DNA of 64,000 nt, from the NCBI RefSeq assembly GCF_000758325.1, contig NZ_CP009459.1, forward strand, positions 3,100,001 to 3,164,000. The letters are read 5' to 3'. This DNA comes from Cedecea neteri. Lineage in GTDB: Bacteria; Pseudomonadota; Gammaproteobacteria; Enterobacterales; Enterobacteriaceae. A program made the position numbers and the translations under genes. The notes under the pieces were generated by a model that did not search any database, was not told the origin of the DNA, and was given only the letters and a program-made list of their open reading frames with translations. This document shows, one piece after another, positions 49,363 to 59,156 of the stretch (the first letter of the stretch is position 1; the number at the start of each line of letters is the position of its first letter).

Positions 49363-52017
49363 ATGGAAAATCCAGCCAGCCTGCTACGTCGTCTTAACCC
49401 TTACTGTGCCCGGGCGATGGAAGGGGCTGCATCCCTGTGCCAGACCCGGGCACAGTCGGAAATTCTGCCCGAGCATTTGATTTTAAAGCTGTTGGAGCAG
49501 GGCGAAGGCGATCTGACGGTGCTGGCGCGGCGCTATGAATGGAATATGGACGCCATTTGGCAGGATCTGCTGGGCTGGCTGGACAGGGAGCCTCGTTCCG
49601 TTCGTCATCGTCCACGCCTCTCAGAAAGTGTTCAGGCACTGATGCAGGATGCATGGTTGATCGCCTCTCTTGCTGGAGAAACGCATATTCGCAGCGTACA
49701 CCTGCTGATGGCGCTGGTGGATAAACAGAATTTGCTGCGCTGCGACGGGCTTTGGCCGCTGCTGACGCTGGGTCGAAGCCAGTTAGACCGCCTGCGATCC
49801 TTGCTCGATGCGCAGTCCGACGAGTGCCCGGAAGCTCAGCTTGAGGCTGAACTGGCACATAATCGCGGCAGCGAAGTCGAGTTTATCGGTCGCCCGGTGG
49901 AAGAAGAAATAAAAGAGGACGGGCTTAGCCCTGCGCTGCAAAATGCGCTGGATAAATTTACTCTCAACGTCACCGCCAAAGCCCGGGAAGGAAAAATTGA
50001 TCCGGTTTTTGGGCGCGACACGGAAATCCGCCAGATGGTGGACATTCTCTCGAGACGCCGCAAAAACAACCCGATCCTGGTCGGTGAACCTGGCGTGGGG
50101 AAAACCGCGCTGGTAGAAGGCCTGGCGCTGCGTATCGCGGAAGGGAACGTCCCGACAAGCCTCAAGTCTGTCACGTTGCGTACTCTCGACCTTGGGCTAC
50201 TGCAGGCTGGTGCGGGCGTGAAGGGTGAATTTGAGCAGCGTCTGAAAAACGTAATTGAGGCCGTGCAGCAGTCACCGGAGCCGATTTTGATGTTTATCGA
50301 TGAGGCACACACCATTATCGGCGCTGGCAATCAGGCTGGTGGAGCCGATGCTGCCAACCTGCTGAAACCGGCCCTGGCGCGTGGCGAGCTGCGCACTATC
50401 GCTGCAACAACCTGGAGTGAATACAAACAGTATTTTGAGCGTGATGCCGCGCTGGAACGCCGCTTCCAGATGGTAAAAGTGGATGAGCCGGATGATGAGA
50501 CCGCCAGCCTGATGCTGCGCGGCCTGAAATCCCGCTATGCGGAGCATCATGGTGTGCATATTAGTGATGATGCCGTTCGTGCATCAGTGACGCTGTCACG
50601 TCGATATCTCACGGGTCGTCAGTTGCCGGATAAAGCCGTTGATTTGTTGGACACCGCGGCGGCGCGAGTTCGCATGAGTCTGGATACTCTCCCGGAAAAC
50701 ATCGTGGCTCTGAAAGCACAGCGAACCGCCCTTGAGCTGGAGGAGCAGGCGCTGCTGGAAGACATTGCCAGCGGCTGCCACCGCCACGGCGGGCGGATTG
50801 AGCTTATCGAAACGCAGCTTAGCCAACTGGAAAGCACGCTAGAGGCCCTGGAGAACCGCTTTGAACAGGAAAAGTTACTGGCGCTGCAGGTTGTGGAATG
50901 TCGTCAGGACATCAGTCGCCAGGCTGAGCTTGCTGGCCTGCAACAGCAGCTTGCGTCGCTGCAGCAGGGGAATCCGCTGCTGCAGATTGACGTCGATACC
51001 CGCACTGTGGCAAACGTGATTGCCGACTGGACTGGCGTCCCTCTTTCTTCGTTGATGAAAGATGAACAGGCTGAGCTGCTGATGCTGGAAGACGCTATCG
51101 GCAAGCGTGTTGTGGGGCAAGACGTGGCGCTTAACGCGCTGGCTCAACGGCTACGAGCTGCCAAAACGGGGCTAACGTCTGAACACGGACCACAGGGCGT
51201 ATTTCTACTGGTAGGGCCGAGCGGCGTGGGGAAAACCGAAACGGCGCTGGCGCTCGCGGATGTACTCTACGGCGGTGAAAAATCCCTGATTACCATCAAC
51301 CTGTCCGAATATCAGGAGCCGCACACCGTTTCACAGCTCAAGGGATCGCCCCCGGGCTACGTGGGTTACGGGCAGGGTGGGATCCTGACCGAGGCCGTGC
51401 GCAAGCGCCCTTACAGCATTGTGCTGTTGGATGAAGTAGAAAAAGCCCACCGCGATGTAATGAATCTGTTTTACCAGGTTTTTGACCGTGGCTTTATGCG
51501 CGACGGTGAAGGCCGCGAAATCGACTTCCGTAACACCGTCATTCTGATGACATCCAACCTCGGTAGCGACAGCCTGATGCAACTGCTGGACGAAAAGCCG
51601 GATGCCACTGAAGGAGATCTGCACGAATTGCTGCGGCCAGTCCTGCGTGACCACTTCCAGCCCGCGCTGCTGGCGCGTTTCCAAACCGTGATTTACCGCC
51701 CGCTAGGCTCTCCGGCAATGCGCACCATTGTGGAAATGAAACTTGCGCAGGTGAGCCAGCGCCTGCACCGCCACTATGGCCTGACCACGCACATAGAACA
51801 CAGTTTGTATGACGCTCTAACCGCTGCCTGCCTGCTGCCGGACACCGGCGCCCGCAACGTCGACAGCTTGCTCAACCAGCAGATCCTGCCGGTGCTGAGC
51901 CAGCAGTTATTGATGCATATGGCGGTACAGCAGAAGCCCAAAAATCTCACGTTTGGTTGGGATGATGCAGAGGGCATTACGCTGGAGTTTGACCGGACGG
52001 CAGGAGTCAACGAATGA
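49363..52017 (+). CDS. clpV: T6SS sheath-recycling ATPase ClpV (TssH)
   Basis: An 884-residue Hsp100/ClpB-like ATPase with two AAA+ modules. N-terminal ClpN repeats (residues 1-150) are followed by Walker A1 GEPGVGKT (about 244) and Walker B1 FIDEAHT, a middle coiled coil (about 450-540), then Walker A2 GPSGVGKTE (about 616) and Walker B2 [10 protein letters not shown] with SPPGYVGYG in between. ClpV disassembles contracted TssB/C sheaths. An AGGAG site precedes the ATG; the stop overlaps the vgrG start. Confidence 0.97.
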   Translation: MENPASLLRRLNPYCARAMEGAASLCQTRAQSEILPEHLILKLLEQGEGDLTVLARRYEWNMDAIWQDLLGWLDREPRSVRHRPRLSESVQALMQDAWLIASLAGETHIRSVHLLMALVDKQNLLRCDGLWPLLTLGRSQLDRLRSLLDAQSDECPEAQLEAELAHNRGSEVEFIGRPVEEEIKEDGLSPALQNALDKFTLNVTAKAREGKIDPVFGRDTEIRQMVDILSRRRKNNPILVGEPGVGKTALVEGLALRIAEGNVPTSLKSVTLRTLDLGLLQAGAGVKGEFEQRLKNVIEAVQQSPEPILMFIDEAHTIIGAGNQAGGADAANLLKPALARGELRTIAATTWSEYKQYFERDAALERRFQMVKVDEPDDETASLMLRGLKSRYAEHHGVHISDDAVRASVTLSRRYLTGRQLPDKAVDLLDTAAARVRMSLDTLPENIVALKAQRTALELEEQALLEDIASGCHRHGGRIELIETQLSQLESTLEALENRFEQEKLLALQVVECRQDISRQAELAGLQQQLASLQQGNPLLQIDVDTRTVANVIADWTGVPLSSLMKDEQAELLMLEDAIGKRVVGQDVALNALAQRLRAAKTGLTSEHGPQGVFLLVGPSGVGKTETALALADVLYGGEKSLITINLSEYQEPHTVSQLKGSPPGYVGYGQGGILTEAVRKRPYSIVLLDEVEKAHRDVMNLFYQVFDRGFMRDGEGREIDFRNTVILMTSNLGSDSLMQLLDEKPDATEGDLHELLRPVLRDHFQPALLARFQTVIYRPLGSPAMRTIVEMKLAQVSQRLHRHYGLTTHIEHSLYDALTAACLLPDTGARNVDSLLNQQILPVLSQQLLMHMAVQQKPKNLTFGWDDAEGITLEFDRTAGVNE

Positions 52018-54386
52018 GCAATAATCCCCCGGCAGGATACAGCCACAACCACCATCAGCTCGCGGTTAAGGGCTGCGAACCGGCCCTCGACGTACTGGCG
52101 TTTACCGGCGAAGAAGCCCTGAGCAAACCGTTCAGCTACCGCATTGAATTCACCAGCGAGAACCACGCCATCAGTAAAGAAATGATGCTGATGCAGCCCG
52201 GCTCGCTGACGCTTCTGGCCCCGGTAGACCAGGGCTACGGCATTAAGATGCAGCAGCCGGTGCGGGTGATTCAGGGCGTGGTCAGCGGCTTTGAGCGCCT
52301 GAACACGTCAAGAGACGAGACTCATTATGCCCTGACGCTGCAGCCCCGGCTGGCGCTGCTCGACCGCTCGGTTCAGAACGCCATCTACCAGGACATGTCC
52401 GTCCCGCAGATTGTCGAAAAAATCCTGCGCGAGCGGCACAACATGCGCGGCCAGGACTTTTTGTTTTCACTCGCAAAAGAGTACCCGCGCCGCGAGCAGG
52501 TGATGCAGTACGGCGAGGACGACCTGCACTTCATCACCCGCCTGCTGGGCGGGGTGGGCATCTGGTTCTGCTTTACCACCGACACGCGGCTCAACATCGA
52601 CGTGGTGGAGTTTTACGACAGCCAGCAGGGCTATGAAAAAGGCCTGACTCTGCCTTCGGTGCCGCCGTCGGGCCAGCATTCACAGGGGATGGACTCGGTG
52701 TGGGAGATGGTGTGCCACCATCGCGTGGTGCCGGCGCAGGTCAGCACCCGGGATTACAACTACCGGCAGGCCACAGCAGAGATGGCCGCGCAGGTGGATG
52801 TGACCCGGGGCGACACGACCACCTGTGGGGAGCACTACCGCTGGGCCGACAACTACCTGACGGCAGGCAGCGCCTACGACCCGAATCCGGCGCCTGAATC
52901 GGGCGGGTTTTACGCCCGGATGCGCCACGAACGCTACCTGAACGCGCAGACGCAGGTCCAGGCCCTCACCAGCAGCCCGGGGCTCTCGCCGGGTCAGGTG
53001 CTGACCGTCACCGGCGGCTATGAGGTGGCGGAGGTGTTCACTCAGGGCGTGCTCATCACGGCGATGACCAGCCATGCCCGCCGTGACAGAAGTTTTGTGG
53101 TGAATTTTCACGGCATCCCGGACAGTACAGATTTTGGGTTCCGCCCCGACCCCGGCAACCGTCCGGTGATGGCCGGCACGCTTCCGGCGCGCGTGACCAG
53201 CACGACAGAAAACGACACTTACGGCCATATAGACAAAGACGGCCGCTACCGCGTCAGTATGTTGTTTGACCGCGCCAGCTGGGAAAGCGGGTTTGAAAGC
53301 CTGTGGGTGCGCCAGTCCCGCCCATACGCCGGAGATACTTACGGCCTGCACCTGCCGCTGCTGGCGGGCACGGAAGTGGCCATCGGCTTTGAAGACGGCA
53401 ACCCGGACAGGCCCTATATCGCCGGGGTTCTGCACGACTCGGCCCACCCGGACCCCGTCACCATCCGCAACTACCGGCGGAACGTGCTGCGGACGCCTGC
53501 GAACAACAAAATCCGCCTCGACGATGAGCGCGGCAAAGAGCACATCAAAGTCTCCACCGAGTACGGCGGCAAGAGCCAGCTGAATCTGGGCCATCTGGTC
53601 GACAGCGAAAGGCAGCCGCGCGGGGAGGGGGCCGAGTTAAGAACGGATAACTGGGTTGCTGTTCGAGGCGGTAAAGGGCTATTGCTAACGGCACAGGCTC
53701 AGCCGAAAGCAATGGATCAGCAACTGAGTATGGAGGAGATCAAACGTCAGTTGTCAGATGCCCTGTCACTGGCGGACTCCTTATCTGGGTTATTACAAAC
53801 GGCACAGATTGAAGGCCTGGATAACAGGACGCAGCAACAGTTTCTCCAACAGAATGTGGAGCAACTGCAGCAGCCCGTCATCGTAGCTGGCGCACCGGGC
53901 GGCATTGCCCTGTCAACCCCGCAACATATCCAACTTAGTGCAAACCAGAATCAGATGCTGACTTCTGGAGGCACTACAGAAATTAGTGCATTAAAGCGAA
54001 TGGTTCTTTCTGCCAAAACAGGATTTGTGGCATTTGTTCAGGAGCTGGGTATGAAGCTGGTGGCAGCTAAAGGGAAGGTTGAAATTCAGGCTCAGAGTGA
54101 CGGAATGGATATTATCGCCAGTAACGCCTTGACGATAACGAGCACTGATGACGAAATCATTATCAGTGCGAAGAAAAAAATAACGCTTCAGTGTGGTGGT
54201 TCGTATATCACGATCGATCCGACAAAAATTGAGAATGGTACGGGCGGACATTTTTATGTCAAAAGTGCTGACTTTGATTATGGCGGGCCGGCAACGCAGG
54301 AAGCACCTTTCCCCAAATTCTCCGCATGTGAAAATGCTGCATCCGAAGCTCTGACCAGGGGCGATGCAACCTTACCGCTCAGTTGA
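52014..54386 (+). CDS. vgrG: T6SS spike protein VgrG (TssI)
   Basis: A 790-residue VgrG. The N-terminal gp27-like and central gp5-OB domains are clear (SKPFSYRIEFTS, then QYGEDDLHFITRLLG, DKDGRYRVSMLFDR and EVAIGFEDGNPDRPYIAGVL), followed by a DUF2345-type beta-helix (about 610-740) and a tail of about 40 residues (DYGGPATQEAPFPKFSACEN). No enzymatic fusion domain is seen. Base composition changes from GC-rich to AT-richer near 53640, at the boundary between the conserved core and the tail that pairs with cargo, suggesting exchange of the 3' end. Confidence 0.96.
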   Translation: MSNNPPAGYSHNHHQLAVKGCEPALDVLAFTGEEALSKPFSYRIEFTSENHAISKEMMLMQPGSLTLLAPVDQGYGIKMQQPVRVIQGVVSGFERLNTSRDETHYALTLQPRLALLDRSVQNAIYQDMSVPQIVEKILRERHNMRGQDFLFSLAKEYPRREQVMQYGEDDLHFITRLLGGVGIWFCFTTDTRLNIDVVEFYDSQQGYEKGLTLPSVPPSGQHSQGMDSVWEMVCHHRVVPAQVSTRDYNYRQATAEMAAQVDVTRGDTTTCGEHYRWADNYLTAGSAYDPNPAPESGGFYARMRHERYLNAQTQVQALTSSPGLSPGQVLTVTGGYEVAEVFTQGVLITAMTSHARRDRSFVVNFHGIPDSTDFGFRPDPGNRPVMAGTLPARVTSTTENDTYGHIDKDGRYRVSMLFDRASWESGFESLWVRQSRPYAGDTYGLHLPLLAGTEVAIGFEDGNPDRPYIAGVLHDSAHPDPVTIRNYRRNVLRTPANNKIRLDDERGKEHIKVSTEYGGKSQLNLGHLVDSERQPRGEGAELRTDNWVAVRGGKGLLLTAQAQPKAMDQQLSMEEIKRQLSDALSLADSLSGLLQTAQIEGLDNRTQQQFLQQNVEQLQQPVIVAGAPGGIALSTPQHIQLSANQNQMLTSGGTTEISALKRMVLSAKTGFVAFVQELGMKLVAAKGKVEIQAQSDGMDIIASNALTITSTDDEIIISAKKKITLQCGGSYITIDPTKIENGTGGHFYVKSADFDYGGPATQEAPFPKFSACENAASEALTRGDATLPLS

Positions 54387-54395
54387 GGAAAGATA

Positions 54396-55232
54396 ATGAG
54401 TCATTATTATCTGGAAAAACCGATAGATCCCGGCGAGCATGATTTTGCCCTAATCGACAGGCTGCAATACCCGGACATCAGTAAAACATGGCCCGTGCTT
54501 GAGCTGGTTTCACCCATGCTTAAACCGCAGGCTCATCTTTATCCCTGGCTTTTACCCTTAAAAGAGTTGAGTGCGGGGGAGTGGAAAGCGTTAATGCAAG
54601 GGTTGGTAAAGGCTGATGCTCCTCAAACGAGGCCGGTATCCTGCCTGTTACTTCGCAGCGAGCAATCATCGTCAGAAATTAGGAACCAACTCATCAGGTC
54701 GCTTTATTTTACTGATGAAAAACATCAGGGCCACATTCTTCGTTATTACGATCCGCGCGTATTGTTCCATTTGTGCTGGATGCTGTCGCCCGGATTGCTT
54801 GTTCAAACGTTTTCTCCTCAGACGATCGACTACTGGACTTTTTGGCTTGAAGGCCATTGGCATACGGTAAGCTTTTCCTCTGCAAATATACCGCTATCGG
54901 GTGACGTTCATCCGCTCTCCCGTCACCAACTACAGCGTTGTGGGTTAATTAATCAGGTACTGAGCAAATGCGAGTTTTATCGCGATCTCGCCCAGCGAGA
55001 GCTTGTGAGTCAGCGAATAGATGCCCTGTTGGTGAAGGCAGCAGCGCTGGGATTACCCACGGATGAAGACAAGGTGGCGTTTGCATTTCATGGTCTCAGA
55101 CTAAGGGATGCATTCTGGACATCACCTCAAATGGCAAGCCTCCTGCTTTTGGCAAAAAAAACACCCAATTTTTTCCATGATGAAACCCAGTTATGGGATG
55201 AAAAACGCTGGCACGCCATGACTCAGCGCTAA
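54396..55232 (+). CDS. DUF4123 T6SS effector adaptor/chaperone
   Basis: A 278-residue protein I assign to DUF4123 (Tap/TEC family): DFALIDRLQYPD start-type strand, LYPWLLPLKEL, and the conserved LRYYDPRVLFHLCWMLSP (about 115). These adaptors load a specific effector on the VgrG tip and are encoded between vgrG and the effector, exactly as here; the V. cholerae counterpart is VasW, which serves VasX. No signal peptide or membrane segment. Confidence 0.85.
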   Translation: MSHYYLEKPIDPGEHDFALIDRLQYPDISKTWPVLELVSPMLKPQAHLYPWLLPLKELSAGEWKALMQGLVKADAPQTRPVSCLLLRSEQSSSEIRNQLIRSLYFTDEKHQGHILRYYDPRVLFHLCWMLSPGLLVQTFSPQTIDYWTFWLEGHWHTVSFSSANIPLSGDVHPLSRHQLQRCGLINQVLSKCEFYRDLAQRELVSQRIDALLVKAAALGLPTDEDKVAFAFHGLRLRDAFWTSPQMASLLLLAKKTPNFFHDETQLWDEKRWHAMTQR

Positions 55233-55257
55233 GTTATATCAGTTGAAGGAACGAAAA

Positions 55258-57849
55258 ATGACTTCAGAACAAGGCTGTAAATTTTGCCGCCGTTACGGAC
55301 TGCCGGTGCTTCCTGTCCGTCCCGCGGTAATGGCGAATAATGATTGCCTGCCGGCGCTGCCGGCTGACATTACCCTCCCGGTGCCGGCCCAGGGGCAGAC
55401 GGCTTATACGGGCAGGCTGCTCCGGGCCGGATTCCTGAATATCTGGTCTGAGGCCGGGTCCCGGTGGATTAATTATTATGTGACCGGGGACGGTTATTAC
55501 TATCCGCTGCCAGAGACCGGGGAGGTGCCTGTCGATATCGTGTCCGGGGCACGAAAACCCTGCGTCAGTCAGCCGGCGGAGCTGGCCATGGCGTCATTAA
55601 TCACCTTACCGGTCAAACCGGCGGGGATGAAAAATGGCGTTTTCTGGCTGGGGTGGTCAGAAGTGGAATGGACGGAGGCGACGCGTAAGAAGCATGAGGA
55701 TGCGGGATACCGCAGCCAGTACATGCAGCGGTTTGATATGGATGCCTGGGTCAATGGCAGCAGTGGGGAGCAGGCATTGCCGCTTTCCGGGCTGGCCACC
55801 ACGGTGGCGGAATACAGTCCGGCGGCAGCGTCCTGTGCCCATAAATTGTGGTCACCGGCACCCTTCAAAAAGACCAGACCTCAGGAAGGGTCGCATCTGA
55901 TTCGGGCGGCCGAAACACTGTATGCCGGAAAAGGCGTAATTCTCGTGCTGCCCGACCCGGTGGCGGTCATCCAGGATATTTCAGCCCTGTCCGGTCACCG
56001 AATTGAAAACCAATTTTCGCACAACCCGAAGTACTCCCGGGGGCTGGCGCTGTCATCCATGCTGAGTGCGCTGCAGGATGTGCTTTGCACGCAGTTTGAA
56101 CGGGACCAGTTGACCCTCGACCAGGGTATGGAGGAGCAGGCCCGGAGTGGAATTGCCGTGAAGGCGGGGGTGATGTTACCCACTCTGGCGAGCGCGCATC
56201 AAAATACGCTGTACGGCCATAATAATCAGTCACTGCCGCAGCAGGTGCAGGTGTACTGGTCGCAGTACGAAAAATACATTGACCGGGCAAAAGAGCAGGC
56301 GTTTCTGAAGGAATACGAGGCGGCGCTCACAGGTTATGCCCAGCAGGTGATATCCCCGATGGTGAGGATGTACCTGGCGTGGCTGAAAAGTCAGGCCCTG
56401 CTGGACTATCTGGACAGTCATTTTGACCCGGAAGATATTGGCAGCGGTGCATTGTTCACCCAGACGGTGATGCACTGCGTGCAGCATATGCAGGATAAAC
56501 CCGATGTGGCGGACTGGTTCCTGGCGCAGCTGTCCCGCCCCTCAATAGGGGCAACAAATATTCTTCTCCGTGCCACGGTGATGAATAACGCGCAGTGGAC
56601 CCTCAGGGTTAACGAAACGGTAAGTGTGTACAAAGACTATAGCGGTGTCCCCTGGAAAGATAAGTTAATCGACGTCTATACGAAGCTGACGGATAAAGCG
56701 GTAAAGAGTGTGCAGTTTTCGCTGGAAGGCTACCTCAATGCTGTCAGCAGCGCGATGGCGGGGGTGCTGGACAAAGCAGCCGACAGAGTACTGCCCTCTC
56801 TGGTGGCACTGGCTGCATCCTGCGGCATGGGACTCAGGGCGATAAGTAGCACGGGGGAACGTAAACATTTCCTCAGCGCCATTGTGAGACAGCTTGGAGA
56901 GATGACCGATCTTGAAGGCCGTATCTCCGCATCCCGACTGCGGCATTATGTCGACATTGAAGTACGCAGAATGGAAATTGCCGGTGTGTCGATGGTGGGC
57001 ATTCACCGACAGAAATCACTGGTACTGATTGATATTGCTGAAGCCACGCAGACGCGAATACTGCCAGAGGCCGGACGGGCCAGCGCCGCTGCAAAAACAA
57101 TGCGCTCAGCAGATGAAGTCGGCAGTACGTTATTCCCGCGTCAGTGGAGGGAAAAGCTGGCGCTGGCGAAAGGCAGCACGATCAACACGCTGGCGCATGA
57201 TGGTGCGCAAAGCCTGCCCTTTGCCGGATGTGTTTTTGCAATGGTTATGCAGGTTGGAGCCGTCAGCAAATCCGCCAGCAGCCTGATGCAGGGGCAGCTC
57301 GTGGGGGCAGAGAAGATGTCTAAATTAATCGCTGATACCATCGGGGCTGGGGGCACACTGCTGGATGCCGTGGAGAGGGTTATTTTTAAATTTAAAAGCC
57401 TGCGTCTGAAACCGTTGGTTCGACTGAGTTTTGGGCGCGCCGGTGCGGTTGGCCTTGAAAAGGGACTGCAATTTGCGGGGAGGGCGTGTGCAGCATTTGG
57501 TTTTGTGGCCGTGGGGTGGGATGTATATCATGGTGGTCAAGAGTTTTCCAACGGCAATTTTGGCTTAAGTGCAGCGTATTTTTTATCTGCATTTTCTGGA
57601 GGAACATTAGTCATTTCAGCAATGTTTAGTTCGCTATCTCTGGGCCCTATTGGCCTTGCAATAGCGATTACCTTTGTTCTTGGCTCTGCGATTTATATTG
57701 CGATGCAAAGTCGGGATGAAATTCAAAAATGGCTGGCGGCAACATTATGGCGTCAGATCCCCGAGGGGGAAAATGAAACCCCCGCTATCTGGCCGACGAT
57801 GCAGATGGAAATGTCTCAACTTCAGAAACTGGTTGGAAATAACTCATAA
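55258..57849 (+). CDS. VasX-like (BTH_I2691 family) T6SS membrane-acting effector
   Basis: An 863-residue protein; start MTSEQGCKFCRRYGLPVLPV (55258) is set by GAAGGAA upstream. The N-terminus, with CxxC then GLPVLPVRPAV and LLRAGFLNIWSEAG, is the pattern I associate with the VasX/BTH_I2691 effector family. The middle is helical; the C-terminal third (about 640-830) holds several hydrophobic or glycine-rich helices (for example FSSLSLGPIGLAIAITFVLG), as in colicin-like pore formers. It follows a DUF4123 adaptor and precedes a membrane protein that may give immunity, the VasW-VasX-immunity arrangement. Pore formation is inference. Confidence 0.75.
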   Translation: MTSEQGCKFCRRYGLPVLPVRPAVMANNDCLPALPADITLPVPAQGQTAYTGRLLRAGFLNIWSEAGSRWINYYVTGDGYYYPLPETGEVPVDIVSGARKPCVSQPAELAMASLITLPVKPAGMKNGVFWLGWSEVEWTEATRKKHEDAGYRSQYMQRFDMDAWVNGSSGEQALPLSGLATTVAEYSPAAASCAHKLWSPAPFKKTRPQEGSHLIRAAETLYAGKGVILVLPDPVAVIQDISALSGHRIENQFSHNPKYSRGLALSSMLSALQDVLCTQFERDQLTLDQGMEEQARSGIAVKAGVMLPTLASAHQNTLYGHNNQSLPQQVQVYWSQYEKYIDRAKEQAFLKEYEAALTGYAQQVISPMVRMYLAWLKSQALLDYLDSHFDPEDIGSGALFTQTVMHCVQHMQDKPDVADWFLAQLSRPSIGATNILLRATVMNNAQWTLRVNETVSVYKDYSGVPWKDKLIDVYTKLTDKAVKSVQFSLEGYLNAVSSAMAGVLDKAADRVLPSLVALAASCGMGLRAISSTGERKHFLSAIVRQLGEMTDLEGRISASRLRHYVDIEVRRMEIAGVSMVGIHRQKSLVLIDIAEATQTRILPEAGRASAAAKTMRSADEVGSTLFPRQWREKLALAKGSTINTLAHDGAQSLPFAGCVFAMVMQVGAVSKSASSLMQGQLVGAEKMSKLIADTIGAGGTLLDAVERVIFKFKSLRLKPLVRLSFGRAGAVGLEKGLQFAGRACAAFGFVAVGWDVYHGGQEFSNGNFGLSAAYFLSAFSGGTLVISAMFSSLSLGPIGLAIAITFVLGSAIYIAMQSRDEIQKWLAATLWRQIPEGENETPAIWPTMQMEMSQLQKLVGNNS

Positions 57850-58893
57850 ATGGCAATTTCACACACGCTTGGATTATATATTCCATTTAAATTTAATAGA
57901 GCTTTGACTAAGGAGGAAAAACAAAGTCGTTTTGTGCAGGGCAAAAGAAGACGAAATTCTGGTGAGGCTACTGTTCTCGATTTAGATACGGTTATACGGA
58001 TGAACTCGTCTTATCTGGAGGTTGTGGATAAGTTCTATCCAGTTAAAGGAGTTATCGCCGGACCGATGATGTGTATGATTACATTTGTTATTGGTGTTAT
58101 GGTCTGGTTTTCCTATGGAGCATTGATTTCACCATACTTTAAAGGTGGGGGTTGGGCTTTTATGCTGCCTCTTTCTGCGGTGTTTTTTTTTGGTTTTTTA
58201 TGCGGAAGACCACTTTTAAAAGATTGGTTCAATAAAACCCATTACCCTGTAAGGTTTAATCGAAAAAAACAGTTAGTCCATATTTACCAAGTGAGCGGTG
58301 AGATAATCACGGTACCCTGGAATGAAATTTTCTTCACAACCAGCAAGCAAAAAATTAGCTATTGCATTGTCGGGCATCTTCTTGCTGAAGATAACGAAAC
58401 TGTGCTGAACACCTTTAGCTTTGGCCATGTCGGTCAAAAGGCAGAGTTGTCGCTCTACTGGGAATTTATTCGCTGCTATATGGAAGAGGACTGTCTGGCA
58501 GAACTGGCTGAGACCGTTTTATATTGCCCGCCGGTAGAAAAACGCAAAGAGGGATATATCACCGGGTTACAAACCTTGATAAAAATGGATTCCCGACTGG
58601 AGTGGCTCCCCAACCTGTTATTACTCCCGCTGTCACTGATAGAGAGTATTGCCCGCTATATCGGGATGCAGACCAGTAAAATCCCTCAGTGGTCACAGGA
58701 GGTTATTGAGGCGTGTGCCGTAGACCCCGATGACCCGATTAAGGTTGGCGCTGAAAACAACCCCGTACATCGCTGGCGAACCGTATTAGCCAATGAAACA
58801 CGGGACGTATATGACGCCATAAATCAGCGACTGGCGTCGGCGAACCAAAAGATCAAAGCCCGGCTCGATGCCAGGTATGAAGGTAAAAGATGA
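57850..58893 (+). CDS. DUF6708-like membrane protein, probable effector immunity/accessory
   Basis: A 347-residue protein starting directly at the effector stop (57850). Two membrane helices lie at about 65-120 (MCMITFVIGVMVWFSYGALI, then FMLPLSAVFFFGFLCG); a cytoplasmic domain follows with RFNRKKQLVHIYQ and NTFSFGHVGQ. I associate this layout with the DUF6708 family found beside VasX-like effectors. Immunity to the preceding membrane-active effector is the best guess, but a role in effector delivery is possible. AT-rich compared with the T6SS core genes. Confidence 0.68.
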   Translation: MAISHTLGLYIPFKFNRALTKEEKQSRFVQGKRRRNSGEATVLDLDTVIRMNSSYLEVVDKFYPVKGVIAGPMMCMITFVIGVMVWFSYGALISPYFKGGGWAFMLPLSAVFFFGFLCGRPLLKDWFNKTHYPVRFNRKKQLVHIYQVSGEIITVPWNEIFFTTSKQKISYCIVGHLLAEDNETVLNTFSFGHVGQKAELSLYWEFIRCYMEEDCLAELAETVLYCPPVEKRKEGYITGLQTLIKMDSRLEWLPNLLLLPLSLIESIARYIGMQTSKIPQWSQEVIEACAVDPDDPIKVGAENNPVHRWRTVLANETRDVYDAINQRLASANQKIKARLDARYEGKR

Positions 58894-59156
58894 AAGGTAT
58901 TATTCGTGTTGGTGATAAAACAACGGGCGGAGGGAAAGTTTTGTCCGGTTCGTCAAAAATGAAATTTAAAGGTCTTGGCGTTGCCAGAATAAACGACCGT
59001 GTCAGCTGCCCTATCGACGGGCATAGTCCATCATATATTTCACAAGGTCATCCCACAATGAAGGATTTCGGGGCTCCCGTTGCCTTTGATGATTATGAAT
59101 GTTCCTGCGGCTGTAGGCTTATATCATCTCTGAACGATGCGACAACGAGTAAATAA
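58890..59156 (+). CDS. PAAR-domain spike tip protein
   Basis: An 88-residue protein composed of one PAAR domain: GIIRVGDKTTGGGKVLSGSS at the start, GLGVARINDRVSCPI and the metal-binding His/Cys residues (CPIDGH, SQGHPT, CSCGCRL). It caps the VgrG trimer and sharpens the spike. It overlaps the previous gene by four bases and the next by one. No toxin extension is fused. Confidence 0.92.
   Translation: MKGIIRVGDKTTGGGKVLSGSSKMKFKGLGVARINDRVSCPIDGHSPSYISQGHPTMKDFGAPVAFDDYECSCGCRLISSLNDATTSK

Noticed and set aside
49160-49480. Frame across the hcp-clpV spacer into clpV
   Set aside because: It starts in the palindromic repeat and ends out of frame in clpV; no protein-like features or ribosome-binding site.
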